From contig NZ_NIZW01000003.1 of assembly GCF_002727185.1 (NCBI RefSeq), positions 62,001 to 126,000 of the forward strand: a stretch of 64,000 bases of DNA. Reading direction: 5' to 3'. Positions 26,801-35,144 of this stretch are shown here, piece by piece. The translations under genes were made by a program, and so were the position numbers. Positions within the stretch are counted from its first letter, which is position 1. Every line of letters starts with the position of its first letter. Under the pieces are notes generated by a model. That model was not told the DNA's origin, did no database searches, and saw only the letters and a list, made by a program, of their open reading frames with translations. This stretch comes from Rhodopirellula bahusiensis (GTDB taxonomy: Bacteria > Planctomycetota > Planctomycetia > Pirellulales > Pirellulaceae).

Positions 26801-28431
26801 TCGGCGAAGAGATGGGGCGTTCCGCATTGGGGGCACAACGTGCGAGCAAGTTCGAAGCCGCTCGTTCAGCCGTTTACGAAATGATGCGTCGGCTGCAGCC
26901 TGGACCGTCACAGGTTGGCTTGGTTCTGTATGGTCATCGAATGGCAATTCGTGCGGGCGATCCAGCAAAGGATTCGGGCGATGGAGGTGGTCAGAAAACA
27001 CTGTTGCAGAAACGCTATCACAAGCGTTTTCCATTCCCACCGACAATCCAACCATTCGAAGATGTCGAGGTGGCGCTGCCGACTGGACGCTTTGACATCG
27101 CGGAGTTGGAGCTCGCTCGTCAGCATTTCGATGCGGCCGTTCCTTGGGGACAGACGCCGCTTTATCTGTCGATTTGGAAGGCGATGGAGGACATCAGCCG
27201 AACGGGTGACGGTGTTCGCAAAGACGTTGTGGTGATCTCTGACGGTCGCAACTACCAATTCAATCCAACCCCCGAAGCGATCTTCTCGATTGGTCAGTTG
27301 GTGACTCGGGCGAAGACACTGGGCGTCCAAGTGCATGTCATTGGGTATGGGCTGGCCAGCCACGAGGCCGCGGCCGCAGCGGTTGAGTTCGAAGCTCTCG
27401 CGAGCGGCACCGGCGGTCAATCGATCACGGATATCAAAGAAGCGACGGAGTTGCTCAAACGATTGGAGGAGTTGTCATCGTCCGAAACGTTCGAGTTGCA
27501 ATTGGCGGATGGAACGAAACACGTTGGTACGTTTGGCGACACGATCACGCTGCCTGGAATTCAGTCCGTCAACACGGCCGTGACCGCGACCGTTGGCGAC
27601 AAATCGACGGTCCTCGCCGTATCGCCGGGCGACCAGTTGGATTTGATCGCCAACCAGATGGAGCACCCACTGGCGACGCTGCCGTATCTCAATGGGGCTC
27701 CCCAATTCAGTGTGTTGGCAACGCCCGAGGGGCATGCCACTTCGGTTCGGATGGGAGTGCACACGCCGTCGGTCGAAGGGAATCGATGTCGTTTTCAGTT
27801 GTCGATGCAACGCACCGACGCACAGGTTGCTGACCGTCCACTTTCGATGTGGGTGGAGGTTCATCCGGTGCGGCAGGGGAACTCTGGTGAGAAGCAATCG
27901 CCCGAAGTGGCTTATCGAAACGGCGCGTTTGAGTGGGTGGCAGGCAAGCCGTGTCCGGTCGCCGAATTCGATTGCTTGGGTTGGCCAAGCGATGCGGTTG
28001 GCTATCAGATCAACACGTGGTGTTCGGCCAAGCGATTAGCGAGCGAAAGCGTTTCCATTGCTGCGGGATCACAACCGAAACAGACCAAGACGCTGGCGAA
28101 CTTTCCTGGCGTGAAGGTTCATCTGAGTCGCCAAGGGGACGAGGTTTCGGTTGGGTTGGAGTATCCGACCTCGCAGGCCCCTGATCACGATTCGATGTTG
28201 ATCGTCCAAGTCGAAGGTGCTGGTTCGCAAGACCATTGGTATGACGATAGCGGCCGGCGAAGCTTTCATGTTTTCCGGCAAACCGACCCGACCGCAGAGG
28301 TGCAGGTCGAAATGCAATCGATCGCGGAAATGAAGCGTCAATCGGTTCGCACGATCCAGCCAGTCGACGGTTCGATGTTCCCAAGTGTTGCGACGCTGGG
28401 AGCGACAATGGGTCCGCGACGCAGTAGATGA
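23857..28431 (+). CDS. Giant membrane protein with caspase-like protease and VWA domains
   Basis: 1524 residues. A membrane anchor (PLLLGLCLIAMVLVSGGFV, about 25-45) is followed by a caspase-like (clan CD) domain, about 50-290. The catalytic His is His130 in YVNLHGVV and the Cys is Cys182 in LLLLECGRL, each at the end of a hydrophobic strand as in caspases. A degenerate EF-hand-like piece (SRADGLVDTEELHRFV) follows, then a long helical region. A von Willebrand A domain begins near 968 with the metal site DCSASM (Asp973), and later residues are in GQTPLYLS and VVISDGRN. A beta-rich C-terminus ends the protein. The gene faces the T6SS region; its architecture parallels the pseudocaspase protein at 30720-35141. 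Probable role: envelope protease or scaffold linked to that locus (inference). The start at 23857 is the first good ATG before the anchor. Confidence 0.78.
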   Translation: MTSNPGHATAKSSMFATKGSAGRKPLLLGLCLIAMVLVSGGFVTSVLSRSARTPIFTLTGVYGPEWDVNAWVAEDLNWIRTLGQSTYSVQALPGAGELAGGFWDQADDSIRAALASCPSDRPLIFYVNLHGVVNDDGQACWVPPNGSVVDGSTWFPINDFLDRVAQIQSRDDVRPMLLLLECGRLRSHWPAGIADNEFDDRLTETLAQHARNYPESNVTILSSTARGQRSFYSRRGDGDVFTRYVAEGLAGAADGYGTTSRADGLVDTEELHRFVRQQVGGWSQQHRGVAQTPTLHRTASSNPVTVARASRGRFGATYVKTPPPSKDETDRLKAAIDSVVVLEKHDPSSVDAHAWSQIQRTMHAITQSVYGGEAAKASSARWYSRLDRQLQGLRQEIANRASESSHFVDVEMDREAERVWSTIAKQPTRETTAELLADLDDDKVMPVPMLYAIYQAGEHSRKDPNASELSFWRHPDWIQRTAKAQTEWLHVVRRLPDAIFPAVDQITLDVQQSRRRLADTILASTVSSDVNSIEHGQDGGAHDSVVSALADFERVVKERRDILAGLVDAWQTRDRAFSELPYLFQSIDEEATTFGTHDEHDAHEANLNDVIALDTLLNEFIDGKQVWSTKTHDQIVIASKRAGQFLEHIGGSFQAATASMLLTSDPYQAMRVEKQLRETDEKLAMEPFEPLSQSLEHDHEHEHESESNKHISNDFLAVLLGLDPDETSPSDVRRRLRSLTSVDHDHAWRHVVSIVVDEAFSQVIADHQRTSRQWRLACRIDEVLGDFWYAPTSNGTAYFDATAQTLLKLAKPEDNETPDWKSIERSVTAKMEARRTASIKGLIVRATSQPSFLDQQTQSVSVKLDTADGQGDLPEGIAVMSIHRDGIKTSDAQQAVSIQATDAPTNVELTLAVDQKRASLAEVNFRGNRYQSSVMSSGTAFGVTSRGQTVQKGAKVTIRDAMDSGRAITFVMDCSASMNDPLGEEMGRSALGAQRASKFEAARSAVYEMMRRLQPGPSQVGLVLYGHRMAIRAGDPAKDSGDGGGQKTLLQKRYHKRFPFPPTIQPFEDVEVALPTGRFDIAELELARQHFDAAVPWGQTPLYLSIWKAMEDISRTGDGVRKDVVVISDGRNYQFNPTPEAIFSIGQLVTRAKTLGVQVHVIGYGLASHEAAAAAVEFEALASGTGGQSITDIKEATELLKRLEELSSSETFELQLADGTKHVGTFGDTITLPGIQSVNTAVTATVGDKSTVLAVSPGDQLDLIANQMEHPLATLPYLNGAPQFSVLATPEGHATSVRMGVHTPSVEGNRCRFQLSMQRTDAQVADRPLSMWVEVHPVRQGNSGEKQSPEVAYRNGAFEWVAGKPCPVAEFDCLGWPSDAVGYQINTWCSAKRLASESVSIAAGSQPKQTKTLANFPGVKVHLSRQGDEVSVGLEYPTSQAPDHDSMLIVQVEGAGSQDHWYDDSGRRSFHVFRQTDPTAEVQVEMQSIAEMKRQSVRTIQPVDGSMFPSVATLGATMGPRRSR

Positions 28432-29481
28432 CTAAGTTTCGTCTGACGTTGAGAAACAACCCATTGCTTTAAAAGCCACATCTTTCAGACTGCGGAATTT
28501 TACACGGTAGTCGTTTGGCGAGCAGTAGCTAGCTGAAAGGATTTGTTCCCATTTTTCGTGTTTTGCACGTTCTTCTTTCGTTAAGTTTAGATAGAAATGC
28601 CGCATGGATAATTCTGCCAGCACTGGATTGTCGAAAAATGATTCGTTTCCTGCCTGTTCTTTCATTAGTGTTCCGTCCTTGCGAAGTGCCCTCAGATCAT
28701 GAGGGTTCGAAGAAGCGCCTACTACTACATGCCAGAAGATTCTGATTTGTTTTCCTTTCTCTCGCATGACTTTTTGAAGTCTCGGGATCTCAACCCGCAA
28801 TAGTACACTGGTGCGATCAAAGTTTCGGCAGAATACGTGAACGTCAGATTCGCTCGCTTGCTTGACAAACTCATCGGAAAGATAATTCCACAGGCGAAAC
28901 AAATCCTTTTCGTGGTGATAGTACTTGCCGCGTTCTAGAAGGGCGCCTAGTTGGGTCGACTCCAAGCAAGTGTAGCCAAGATTCTGAGCGTATTCACTGA
29001 CAGCGTATCCGCCGGACCAAAGTGCAAGCTTGTTGTTGTTCGACAACAATCCTGCGGATGCGCATGTCTGGGCAATGGTAGCAAATTTCCTGTTTGAGAA
29101 CTTGGTTCCCGGTCCAGTTTTGGCAGGCAAGAATCCCTGCGGATCAGTGATTTTGCGTTGTTCTTTGACACCTAGTTGAAACAGGCCCCAGAAGATTTGG
29201 ATCCGGAGGTCGTCGAACCCAAGTTCTTTGAAGTCTTGGAAAAATTTGGAACGCAGTCTGCTGGTATTGATTTTCGAATGTTCACGTCTTGCGTCGGGAT
29301 TTGCTTCTAATGCTGTTTCAAGTTCCCCGGTCGACATTGAGGCAATGCGGGCTTGGGATGTGGCTAATTCCGATTGCGGGATTGTGATCTGAGAAGAGGC
29401 AGAGGAGATAAGTATGATTCGTGCCAATGCGATCTGGTAGGCATTGTCTTTTAGTCTCGGTACTGCCTGGAAGTGGTTCAT
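28432..29481 (-). CDS. CD38/ADP-ribosyl-cyclase-like protein, candidate NADase effector
   Basis: 349 residues, no signal peptide. Residues 150-260 follow the CD38/ADP-ribosyl cyclase pattern: NKLALWSGG (Trp155) for CD38 LLWS (Trp125), CLESTQLG (Glu174) for TLEDTLLG (Glu146), RLWNYLSDEF (Trp198) for VFWKTVSRRF (Trp189), then DVHVF and LRVEIP (Glu231) for the Glu226 region, and IRIFWHVVVG. All four active-site residues match in order; the CD38 disulfide insertion is absent. Such enzymes hydrolyse or cyclise NAD. The N-terminal 140 residues are unknown. The gene is visibly A+T-richer than its neighbours and lies at the distal end of the vgrG-PAAR operon, where T6SS effectors are often found. Its stop abuts the caspase/VWA gene's stop with no gap. 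An effector or defence role is inferred; no immunity gene was identified. Confidence 0.62.
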   Translation of the reverse strand: MNHFQAVPRLKDNAYQIALARIILISSASSQITIPQSELATSQARIASMSTGELETALEANPDARREHSKINTSRLRSKFFQDFKELGFDDLRIQIFWGLFQLGVKEQRKITDPQGFLPAKTGPGTKFSNRKFATIAQTCASAGLLSNNNKLALWSGGYAVSEYAQNLGYTCLESTQLGALLERGKYYHHEKDLFRLWNYLSDEFVKQASESDVHVFCRNFDRTSVLLRVEIPRLQKVMREKGKQIRIFWHVVVGASSNPHDLRALRKDGTLMKEQAGNESFFDNPVLAELSMRHFYLNLTKEERAKHEKWEQILSASYCSPNDYRVKFRSLKDVAFKAMGCFSTSDET

Positions 29482-29585
29482 GTTTTTTGCATAGAGGGTG
29501 GACTGAGTTTCGATGTTTTGTTTGTGTTGCTAACTTCGATGTTCGGTTTCTGTGTGTTCGTTGCTTGCTGGAAAGAAGCAGCGGA

Positions 29586-29774
29586 ATGAAGCTTTCATTT
29601 GCCACTATTGATGATTCTGAATTGTCCACGTCAATGTTCGACACACCGGTCGAAAGCGGGTGGCTCAAGGCCGTAGCGGCTGAGCATTCAAAGATACGAT
29701 CTATGGCAATGGATGTGGTGTCTTCCGTGGGGCAAGAGTCGGATGTAGAGACGGCATTAGGACTATTTCGGTAA
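29586..29774 (+). CDS. Possible 62-residue protein divergent from the CD38-like gene
   Basis: A frame of 62 codons (starting MKLSFATIDDSELSTSMFD, ending ETALGLFR) begins 105 bases from the opposite-facing CD38-like gene. The product would be acidic and helical near its end, with no recognised family. It could be a small antitoxin or immunity protein, a remnant, or chance. The start has only a weak purine-rich site. The A+T content resembles the neighbouring gene, so both may have come in together. Confidence 0.3.
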   Translation: MKLSFATIDDSELSTSMFDTPVESGWLKAVAAEHSKIRSMAMDVVSSVGQESDVETALGLFR

Positions 29775-29784
29775 GCGTCGTTGC

Positions 29785-29825
29785 TCCCACGTGCAACCGG
29801 GGCTAACGCCCAAACGGCTCACATG
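29785..29825 (+). repeat. Dispersed GAGCCG/TTGGCGTT repeat, copy C
   Basis: Bases 29785-29825 (CCCACGTGCAACC, then GGCTAACGCCCAAACGGCTC) align with 6932-6974 and with the partial copy at 2317-2340. It marks the edge of the A+T-rich segment that holds the CD38-like gene. Confidence 0.65.
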
Positions 29826-29902
29826 ATTATGCCCGATCATTCCTGCCGACCTGCTTAGTCGTGTCCACTACCGGTTTTGACCGGAGTGACCACATCTTGA
29901 CT

Positions 29903-30703
29903 TTATTCCGATAGGATCTGTTGGATCAGTTCGGGCGGTGGTCCTTCAATCGGATAGTCCGTTTGAATTTCGCAGCCACAGGCGTCGGGTTCGACCGGGC
30001 CTCCGCAGGCATCGAGTGCCAAGCGGGCCAAACGTCGGGCTTTGGAGCTGGGTTCAAACCAACAGCAAGGTCCGGTCTTTTCAAACACCATTCGAGTGAG
30101 TTTTTGACGGATCGGGATGCTGCAACATCCTCCGCAACCGGGATCGCATCCTCGACGCGAGGCAATGACCGCTTCGATGGCCGCGATGCGGACCTCTGCC
30201 GAAACATCGTCCAGTCCCGCGAGAATGGCTTCTTCCACATGTGGATTGACGGAGCAGTCTTCGCCGGCCAAAACACCGAGGGCTTTTACCTTGGCGGCGG
30301 TGGCGACCTTCGCTTCTTTCACTTTCAGTGCACCCGCGACGGCAGGTGAAGGCGAGGCCGCATTGGCAGGGTGCGATGACGGCAGACTCATCGGTGGCGG
30401 CTGCAACGCGGGAACCGCGGTCGCTGCTTTTTCATAGGTGATTTGGCCGAGCAGCACCGTCTTGCGAATGCAGCGACGACCGATGGTATCGATTCCCAAG
30501 AAACGCGGCAGCGTCATAGGAACCGGGGCCGGCGGAGTGGCGACTCCATCCGGGCCGATCAAGACCGGCGTGGTGGCCTGACGCTCCAAGACGTTCAACG
30601 ATGTGCAGCCGGATGCGAGAACCAGACAGCCACACGCGAGCAGCAACGGCCACGCATGGGTGGCTCCCGTCATGCCGTTCGTTGTTGACCGTCTCGCGTT
30701 CAT
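29903..30703 (-). CDS. Cys-rich lipoprotein at the end of the T6SS operon
   Basis: 266 residues. A signal peptide with lipobox (LACGCLVLASGCTSLN) predicts a lipid-anchored protein. The middle is Pro/Ala-rich; residues about 150-190 look like one or two HEAT repeats (EEAILAGLDDVSAEVRIAAI). The C-terminal part is Cys-rich (CDPGCGGCCSIP, GPCCWFEP, DACGCEIQ). It begins 16 bases after the pseudocaspase gene on the same strand. By position it could replace the missing outer-membrane lipoprotein TssJ, but it does not look like TssJ; that role is only a possibility. Confidence 0.75.
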   Translation of the reverse strand: MNARRSTTNGMTGATHAWPLLLACGCLVLASGCTSLNVLERQATTPVLIGPDGVATPPAPVPMTLPRFLGIDTIGRRCIRKTVLLGQITYEKAATAVPALQPPPMSLPSSHPANAASPSPAVAGALKVKEAKVATAAKVKALGVLAGEDCSVNPHVEEAILAGLDDVSAEVRIAAIEAVIASRRGCDPGCGGCCSIPIRQKLTRMVFEKTGPCCWFEPSSKARRLARLALDACGGPVEPDACGCEIQTDYPIEGPPPELIQQILSE

Positions 30704-30719
30704 GTGTGGGCGTTCGTCT

Positions 30720-33700
30720 TCAATCGATGCGGATGGTGGGGAGGTCAGTTGGCTGAGGCGGTTTCACGGCGACCTCCACACTCTTGCGATAGCGATCCCC
30801 GCGATAGAGGCCTTCCAATGTCAATTCGTATTGGCCAGCCTTCACGGCGGGAAACACGAAATGACCGCTCGCATCGGTCAGTGCCTCTTGGGGTAAATTC
30901 GACGCTTGGGAGGGTTGTTCCACGCTTTTTTCGTCCGAATTGTCAGGCTTTTCTTTTGGCAACGCTTTGAGCGCGACTTTCATGCCTGCGACTGGCAGAG
31001 TCACATAGGCGATTTTGCCTTGCAGAACGGTGACTTCGGCTTCGCGGCGAGCTTGCAACTCGGCTTCGGTCAGCAACTCGATCGCAAGCGTTTTGATCAG
31101 GCCCGGGTTATTGGCTGCGTCGGTTGCTTGCATCAGCAACGTGTGTGTTCCCGATGCCAGTTTGTCCGTCGGCAGAATGACGACCCAGCTTCCATCACCG
31201 AGTCGTTGGCCAGGAACGGGTTTCACGTCGGGCGTGAACTCTTGTTGGCCGGCGGTTGCCCAAGCCGCTTGGATGGAGGCCGCTTCGCTGAGTCCCGCGT
31301 CATCGACAGTGACACGAACTTCCACCGGCCCGCCCAAGATCGCTGGCAGCGGTGATCGGATCTGGATGTCCTTCAGCTTGGGTGGCAACGTGTCAAACAC
31401 AGCCGTGATCGGGTTGCTCCAAACGAGTTGCTCGCCTCGTTGAAGGCTGGCGATCAGCGGAGCACGCTGGTTTCGGACCACACCCACCGGCACGCTGAGT
31501 CGATGTGGACGGACACGACTTTTTAATCCCGGTTGGCCAAGTGGATCCACACCGGCCCAAGTGAATTCGATCGCGGCAGGCGTGGTGACCGAAACGGTTG
31601 GTTCGTTCTGCAAGTAGCGATCACCATTCAGATCCAATCCCAATGTCACAACGTCGCTGCCGTAGTGGAACAGTTTGTCGCTGAGGTCAACCCATACATC
31701 GGCGGAGACTGTTTCAGCGTCTTTGGAAACGATCACCGGCGGAAGGTCCTGGGAGGCCGGTGCATCAGGCAACAAAGGAGCCCCGATGACGATGGCGGCG
31801 TGGTCGTCGGATGGCGTGAGCAATTGCTCGCTGCGATTGCCCGCCAAGTGAAACACAAAGGCACTCGGCCACTGGTCGCTCAACACTCGAACGCCGATGG
31901 GGTGCCCATCGCAAGCGGCGGACGAGAACGATTTGGTGACGCGAGAATCCGGGGCGATCATTTGTTCGCCATGGGCAACGGTCTGATGAGTCAGCAAGTC
32001 GACCAGTTCGATGCGAACATGTGTCGGTCCATCGACGCCAGCGAGAGCGCTGATCGACACATCGACTTTGCGAGCGTTGTGGTCATAAGCCACGACCGGC
32101 TGAATCAGCGAGTCCGGGCGATACACCCGAGGACTCAAGTCAATCCATTGCACGCGATCGTTTTCAGCGTCGGTGACTTCGCACCAAAGCGATGCGACTG
32201 TGATTGGCGGCGAGTCGGGTTCCAGTTTGGAAGCAGGGAACATGACCTTCGTCCATTGTCCCAACGCCGTCGCCAGTTTGGGCTGGATCGCCAACTCGGT
32301 TGGAGGCGTTTGGGTGGCGAGCCACCGCTTGGCTTGCTCCGATTTCATCGTCGGCGGGCAAGTTCGTCCCGGTTCGGACCAACCCAGCAGACGGACCTGC
32401 AAGGACTGCGACGACGAATCCAGTGGCTGGATCCACAACGGCGCAAAGAGGTCTCGGTTGGCGTGCATGATCCACGAGTCGCCGGCACTGGATCGAGCGG
32501 CCGCAAATTCGGACAGCGGCAATTCCAAAGGCACACTGGTGCGAAAGATATTGTTCTGAGTGATCCAACGAAGGTTGATCGCGGATGTTTCCGGCGTCTT
32601 CGCGTTTCCAGCCTGCGACGCTCGACGGATCTCGATCGAAGCGGTCTTTTGTTTCGAAAACAGGCCCAGCTTTTCTGACGCCGTTGCGGTCGATGTGGCT
32701 CTTTGCGAAACGATCGAGCGATAATCAGTTTCACCTGAGACTCGTTGCACGGGTGTGATGGTCGAATCAGCCAGTGTGTTGATTTGCAACCAACCACCAT
32801 CGGTTTCGATTCCCAAGATTCCCGAACCCATCGATTGCGAAGTCGATTGGACCGCGATGTTCAACATCACGCGATCTGACACTGCCAGCGAGCCTTGGAC
32901 GGTCACGTCAACGTTGGTGTTGGATTCGATTCGGGGCAGTGCGGGCAATCCAATCCAAGCAGCGAGTCGTTGGTAGCGACTGTTCGAGATCGCGTAACGT
33001 TCTCGTTCGTCTTTGGTTGCATCGACGGCACATGCACGCGTGTCGGCGACGAGCGTTGGCAGAATTTGCGACCAACGCTGCGTTGCCGCGTCCAGTTCTT
33101 TTGCCGCAGCGGCTTGCTTGGCGGGCGTTTGGATATCCGATTTCAGGGCACGCACGAGTTGTTTGTATTGGTCGACGGCGGTGACCATTTCATCTTCGGA
33201 TGTTGACGCGTTCAGAAGCGTTTGGCTCGCGGTCTGGGCGGCTTTCTGCAATCGATCCAGGGTCCCAGGTTTGCTCGACGTCCCAGCTAGTTCGAGTTGG
33301 GCCGCCAATGTCGAACGTTGGATTCGGGTCCGTGTGCTTTCAACGAACCCTTCGCTGGACCGCGAAACCGCGACCGTTTGAATGGTCGACGATGATTGGT
33401 CCTGTTGCAATTGAAGTTCAATCAGCAAACCCGACAAACGATGTTTGACGGACTGGATCATCGCGTCGCCTTGGTGCATCGAATCGCTGTTGGCAGAGTC
33501 CAGCCATCGTTGCAATGCGATCGTTTCAAGTAGCAACTGGCAAACGGAATCATCCATCAGCGATTTGGATCGAATGGGCATCGCCACAAATGCATTCAAG
33601 TGATCGATGATTTCATCTCGCAGTTCACCGGCTTGATCGATCGCCAACGCATCCTTTTGCAGTCTTGTGAACGCGCGAATCGCTTTTTCGGTTTGTGCTT

Positions 33701-35141
33701 GCACATGAGCCAGATAGTCCGAACGCACGGGGCTGAACAGGCTCCGTTCAGCGTCCAGTCGCACCCATTGCGTTTCTGCTAGTTCGGGTTCGAACCATGT
33801 GCGGACTGTCGAGTTCATCGCGGCTTGGTTGGCGAGCACACGGCACTTGATCAGTGATTGCTTGAGTGACCAAGGTGCGTTTTGCTGCAACACGGATCTG
33901 GCCCAAACCACTTCGTCCCACGTTGCGTTGGCTGGAATCGGCGAGTCAATCCAAGTTTTCGCGGTGGCTTCGGTGGCATCCGCGTTGAGCAGCGTTTGCA
34001 GTCCCTCGAACAATTCGCTGCACTGGTCACTGCGATTGGTGCGAATGCCATCCGCGTGCATCTGAATTGCAACAGCCAGCGTTGGTGCGGTCACATCGAC
34101 CGTGTGATGTTTGGCTTGTTCTGGGGCGGCATTCGGCGGTGCGGCAACGGACCGAGTGGCACTGGGTAGGTCGGTCGTTGTCGATGTCGTCGCAATCGCT
34201 TCGGCTTTCGCCGCGGGTGCTGCGTCGTCTTTGCGATCGAGAGCAGTCTGCACCGGCGCCAACAAATAGCGTTTCCAATGTCCTCGCGGGATGCTGGAAA
34301 AGGAATGGGGAATTGCTTGGTCGTCGCCATCGGGACGCTCGGGGCTGACCACATTCAACCATTCGGCGACGGAGACCACACCGTCAGCGTTGATGTCCGC
34401 GGATTCTTCGAAGCCGTTCATCGCGGCTTGTGTCAGCGGCGTGACATGTTGGGCTGGATCGATCAGCTCATGATTGATTTGGCTGTGGTGTGTGACGACC
34501 AACACATTCGAATGGCTCAACGCGGAGACTTCTCGATCGAGACACTGAGCGAACTGCCAGGCGTTCATCTCGGGCAGCCGTCCGATTGAATCGCCGACGC
34601 TTTCAATCGCGTCAATCAACACGATCACGGGCGTTTCAGTTTTGCTGAGATGTCGAAGGAGTTCGGAGACGTCCAGCGGCGATGTTTGCAACGTCGACTC
34701 GGAATTCAACGACAACAAGATCGCATGGCCGTCGACCACCAACGCTGTGCCGGCAAGGTGAATGAGTCGGGTACCGTTCGTGATATCGGTTTGTGCGATT
34801 TGATTGGCGGCGGAGAGCGAGAGCGTTGGAGTCACGCTGGCCGTCGGCATTGCCTGACCGAATGAGGAGAAGGCATCCAGCGATGCAAGAGCAACGGCCT
34901 GCGCCGGAATCACCGGGGCAGGTTGTGTCTTTGTAGGTGGCACCGGCCCGATCGATTGAATCAACAGACGAGGTGATTCAAGCGGACGCCAAACCGAGAC
35001 CACAAAGATCCCGAGCAAGGACGCGAGGACGATTGTCAGCGCAACCTTGATGCGCAGTCGCGATCCCGATGCGGTTGGCTGGTTTCGCCAATCTCGCAGT
35101 CGCGATTCGGTCACGTTGGGACTGTTGTTGGTCTTGCTCAT
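30720..35141 (-). CDS. Giant membrane protein with inactive caspase-like domain (T6SS-associated)
   Basis: 1473 residues. A membrane helix spans about 31-50 (IKVALTIVLASLLGIFVVSV). The caspase-like domain covers about 105-280. At the positions of His and Cys in the paralogue at 23857-28431 this protein has Ala130 (LIHLAGTA) and Ile179 (VLIDAIESVG), so it should be inactive as a protease. An EF-hand-like loop follows (DINADGVVSVAEW). The middle is helical. The C-terminal third has Ig-like beta domains and ends in a carboxypeptidase-regulatory-like domain (DASGHFVFPAVKAGQYELTL). Three bases separate it from the PAAR stop and 16 from the lipoprotein gene, so it belongs to the T6SS operon, probably as an envelope component (inference). 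Confidence 0.75.
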   Translation of the reverse strand: MSKTNNSPNVTESRLRDWRNQPTASGSRLRIKVALTIVLASLLGIFVVSVWRPLESPRLLIQSIGPVPPTKTQPAPVIPAQAVALASLDAFSSFGQAMPTASVTPTLSLSAANQIAQTDITNGTRLIHLAGTALVVDGHAILLSLNSESTLQTSPLDVSELLRHLSKTETPVIVLIDAIESVGDSIGRLPEMNAWQFAQCLDREVSALSHSNVLVVTHHSQINHELIDPAQHVTPLTQAAMNGFEESADINADGVVSVAEWLNVVSPERPDGDDQAIPHSFSSIPRGHWKRYLLAPVQTALDRKDDAAPAAKAEAIATTSTTTDLPSATRSVAAPPNAAPEQAKHHTVDVTAPTLAVAIQMHADGIRTNRSDQCSELFEGLQTLLNADATEATAKTWIDSPIPANATWDEVVWARSVLQQNAPWSLKQSLIKCRVLANQAAMNSTVRTWFEPELAETQWVRLDAERSLFSPVRSDYLAHVQAQTEKAIRAFTRLQKDALAIDQAGELRDEIIDHLNAFVAMPIRSKSLMDDSVCQLLLETIALQRWLDSANSDSMHQGDAMIQSVKHRLSGLLIELQLQQDQSSSTIQTVAVSRSSEGFVESTRTRIQRSTLAAQLELAGTSSKPGTLDRLQKAAQTASQTLLNASTSEDEMVTAVDQYKQLVRALKSDIQTPAKQAAAAKELDAATQRWSQILPTLVADTRACAVDATKDERERYAISNSRYQRLAAWIGLPALPRIESNTNVDVTVQGSLAVSDRVMLNIAVQSTSQSMGSGILGIETDGGWLQINTLADSTITPVQRVSGETDYRSIVSQRATSTATASEKLGLFSKQKTASIEIRRASQAGNAKTPETSAINLRWITQNNIFRTSVPLELPLSEFAAARSSAGDSWIMHANRDLFAPLWIQPLDSSSQSLQVRLLGWSEPGRTCPPTMKSEQAKRWLATQTPPTELAIQPKLATALGQWTKVMFPASKLEPDSPPITVASLWCEVTDAENDRVQWIDLSPRVYRPDSLIQPVVAYDHNARKVDVSISALAGVDGPTHVRIELVDLLTHQTVAHGEQMIAPDSRVTKSFSSAACDGHPIGVRVLSDQWPSAFVFHLAGNRSEQLLTPSDDHAAIVIGAPLLPDAPASQDLPPVIVSKDAETVSADVWVDLSDKLFHYGSDVVTLGLDLNGDRYLQNEPTVSVTTPAAIEFTWAGVDPLGQPGLKSRVRPHRLSVPVGVVRNQRAPLIASLQRGEQLVWSNPITAVFDTLPPKLKDIQIRSPLPAILGGPVEVRVTVDDAGLSEAASIQAAWATAGQQEFTPDVKPVPGQRLGDGSWVVILPTDKLASGTHTLLMQATDAANNPGLIKTLAIELLTEAELQARREAEVTVLQGKIAYVTLPVAGMKVALKALPKEKPDNSDEKSVEQPSQASNLPQEALTDASGHFVFPAVKAGQYELTLEGLYRGDRYRKSVEVAVKPPQPTDLPTIRID

Positions 35142-35144
35142 GTT

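Noticed and set aside
29903..30703. TssJ assignment for the lipoprotein
   Set aside because: It has a lipobox but is larger, Cys-rich and HEAT-like rather than the small TssJ beta sandwich, and the TssM-like protein has no periplasmic partner domain.
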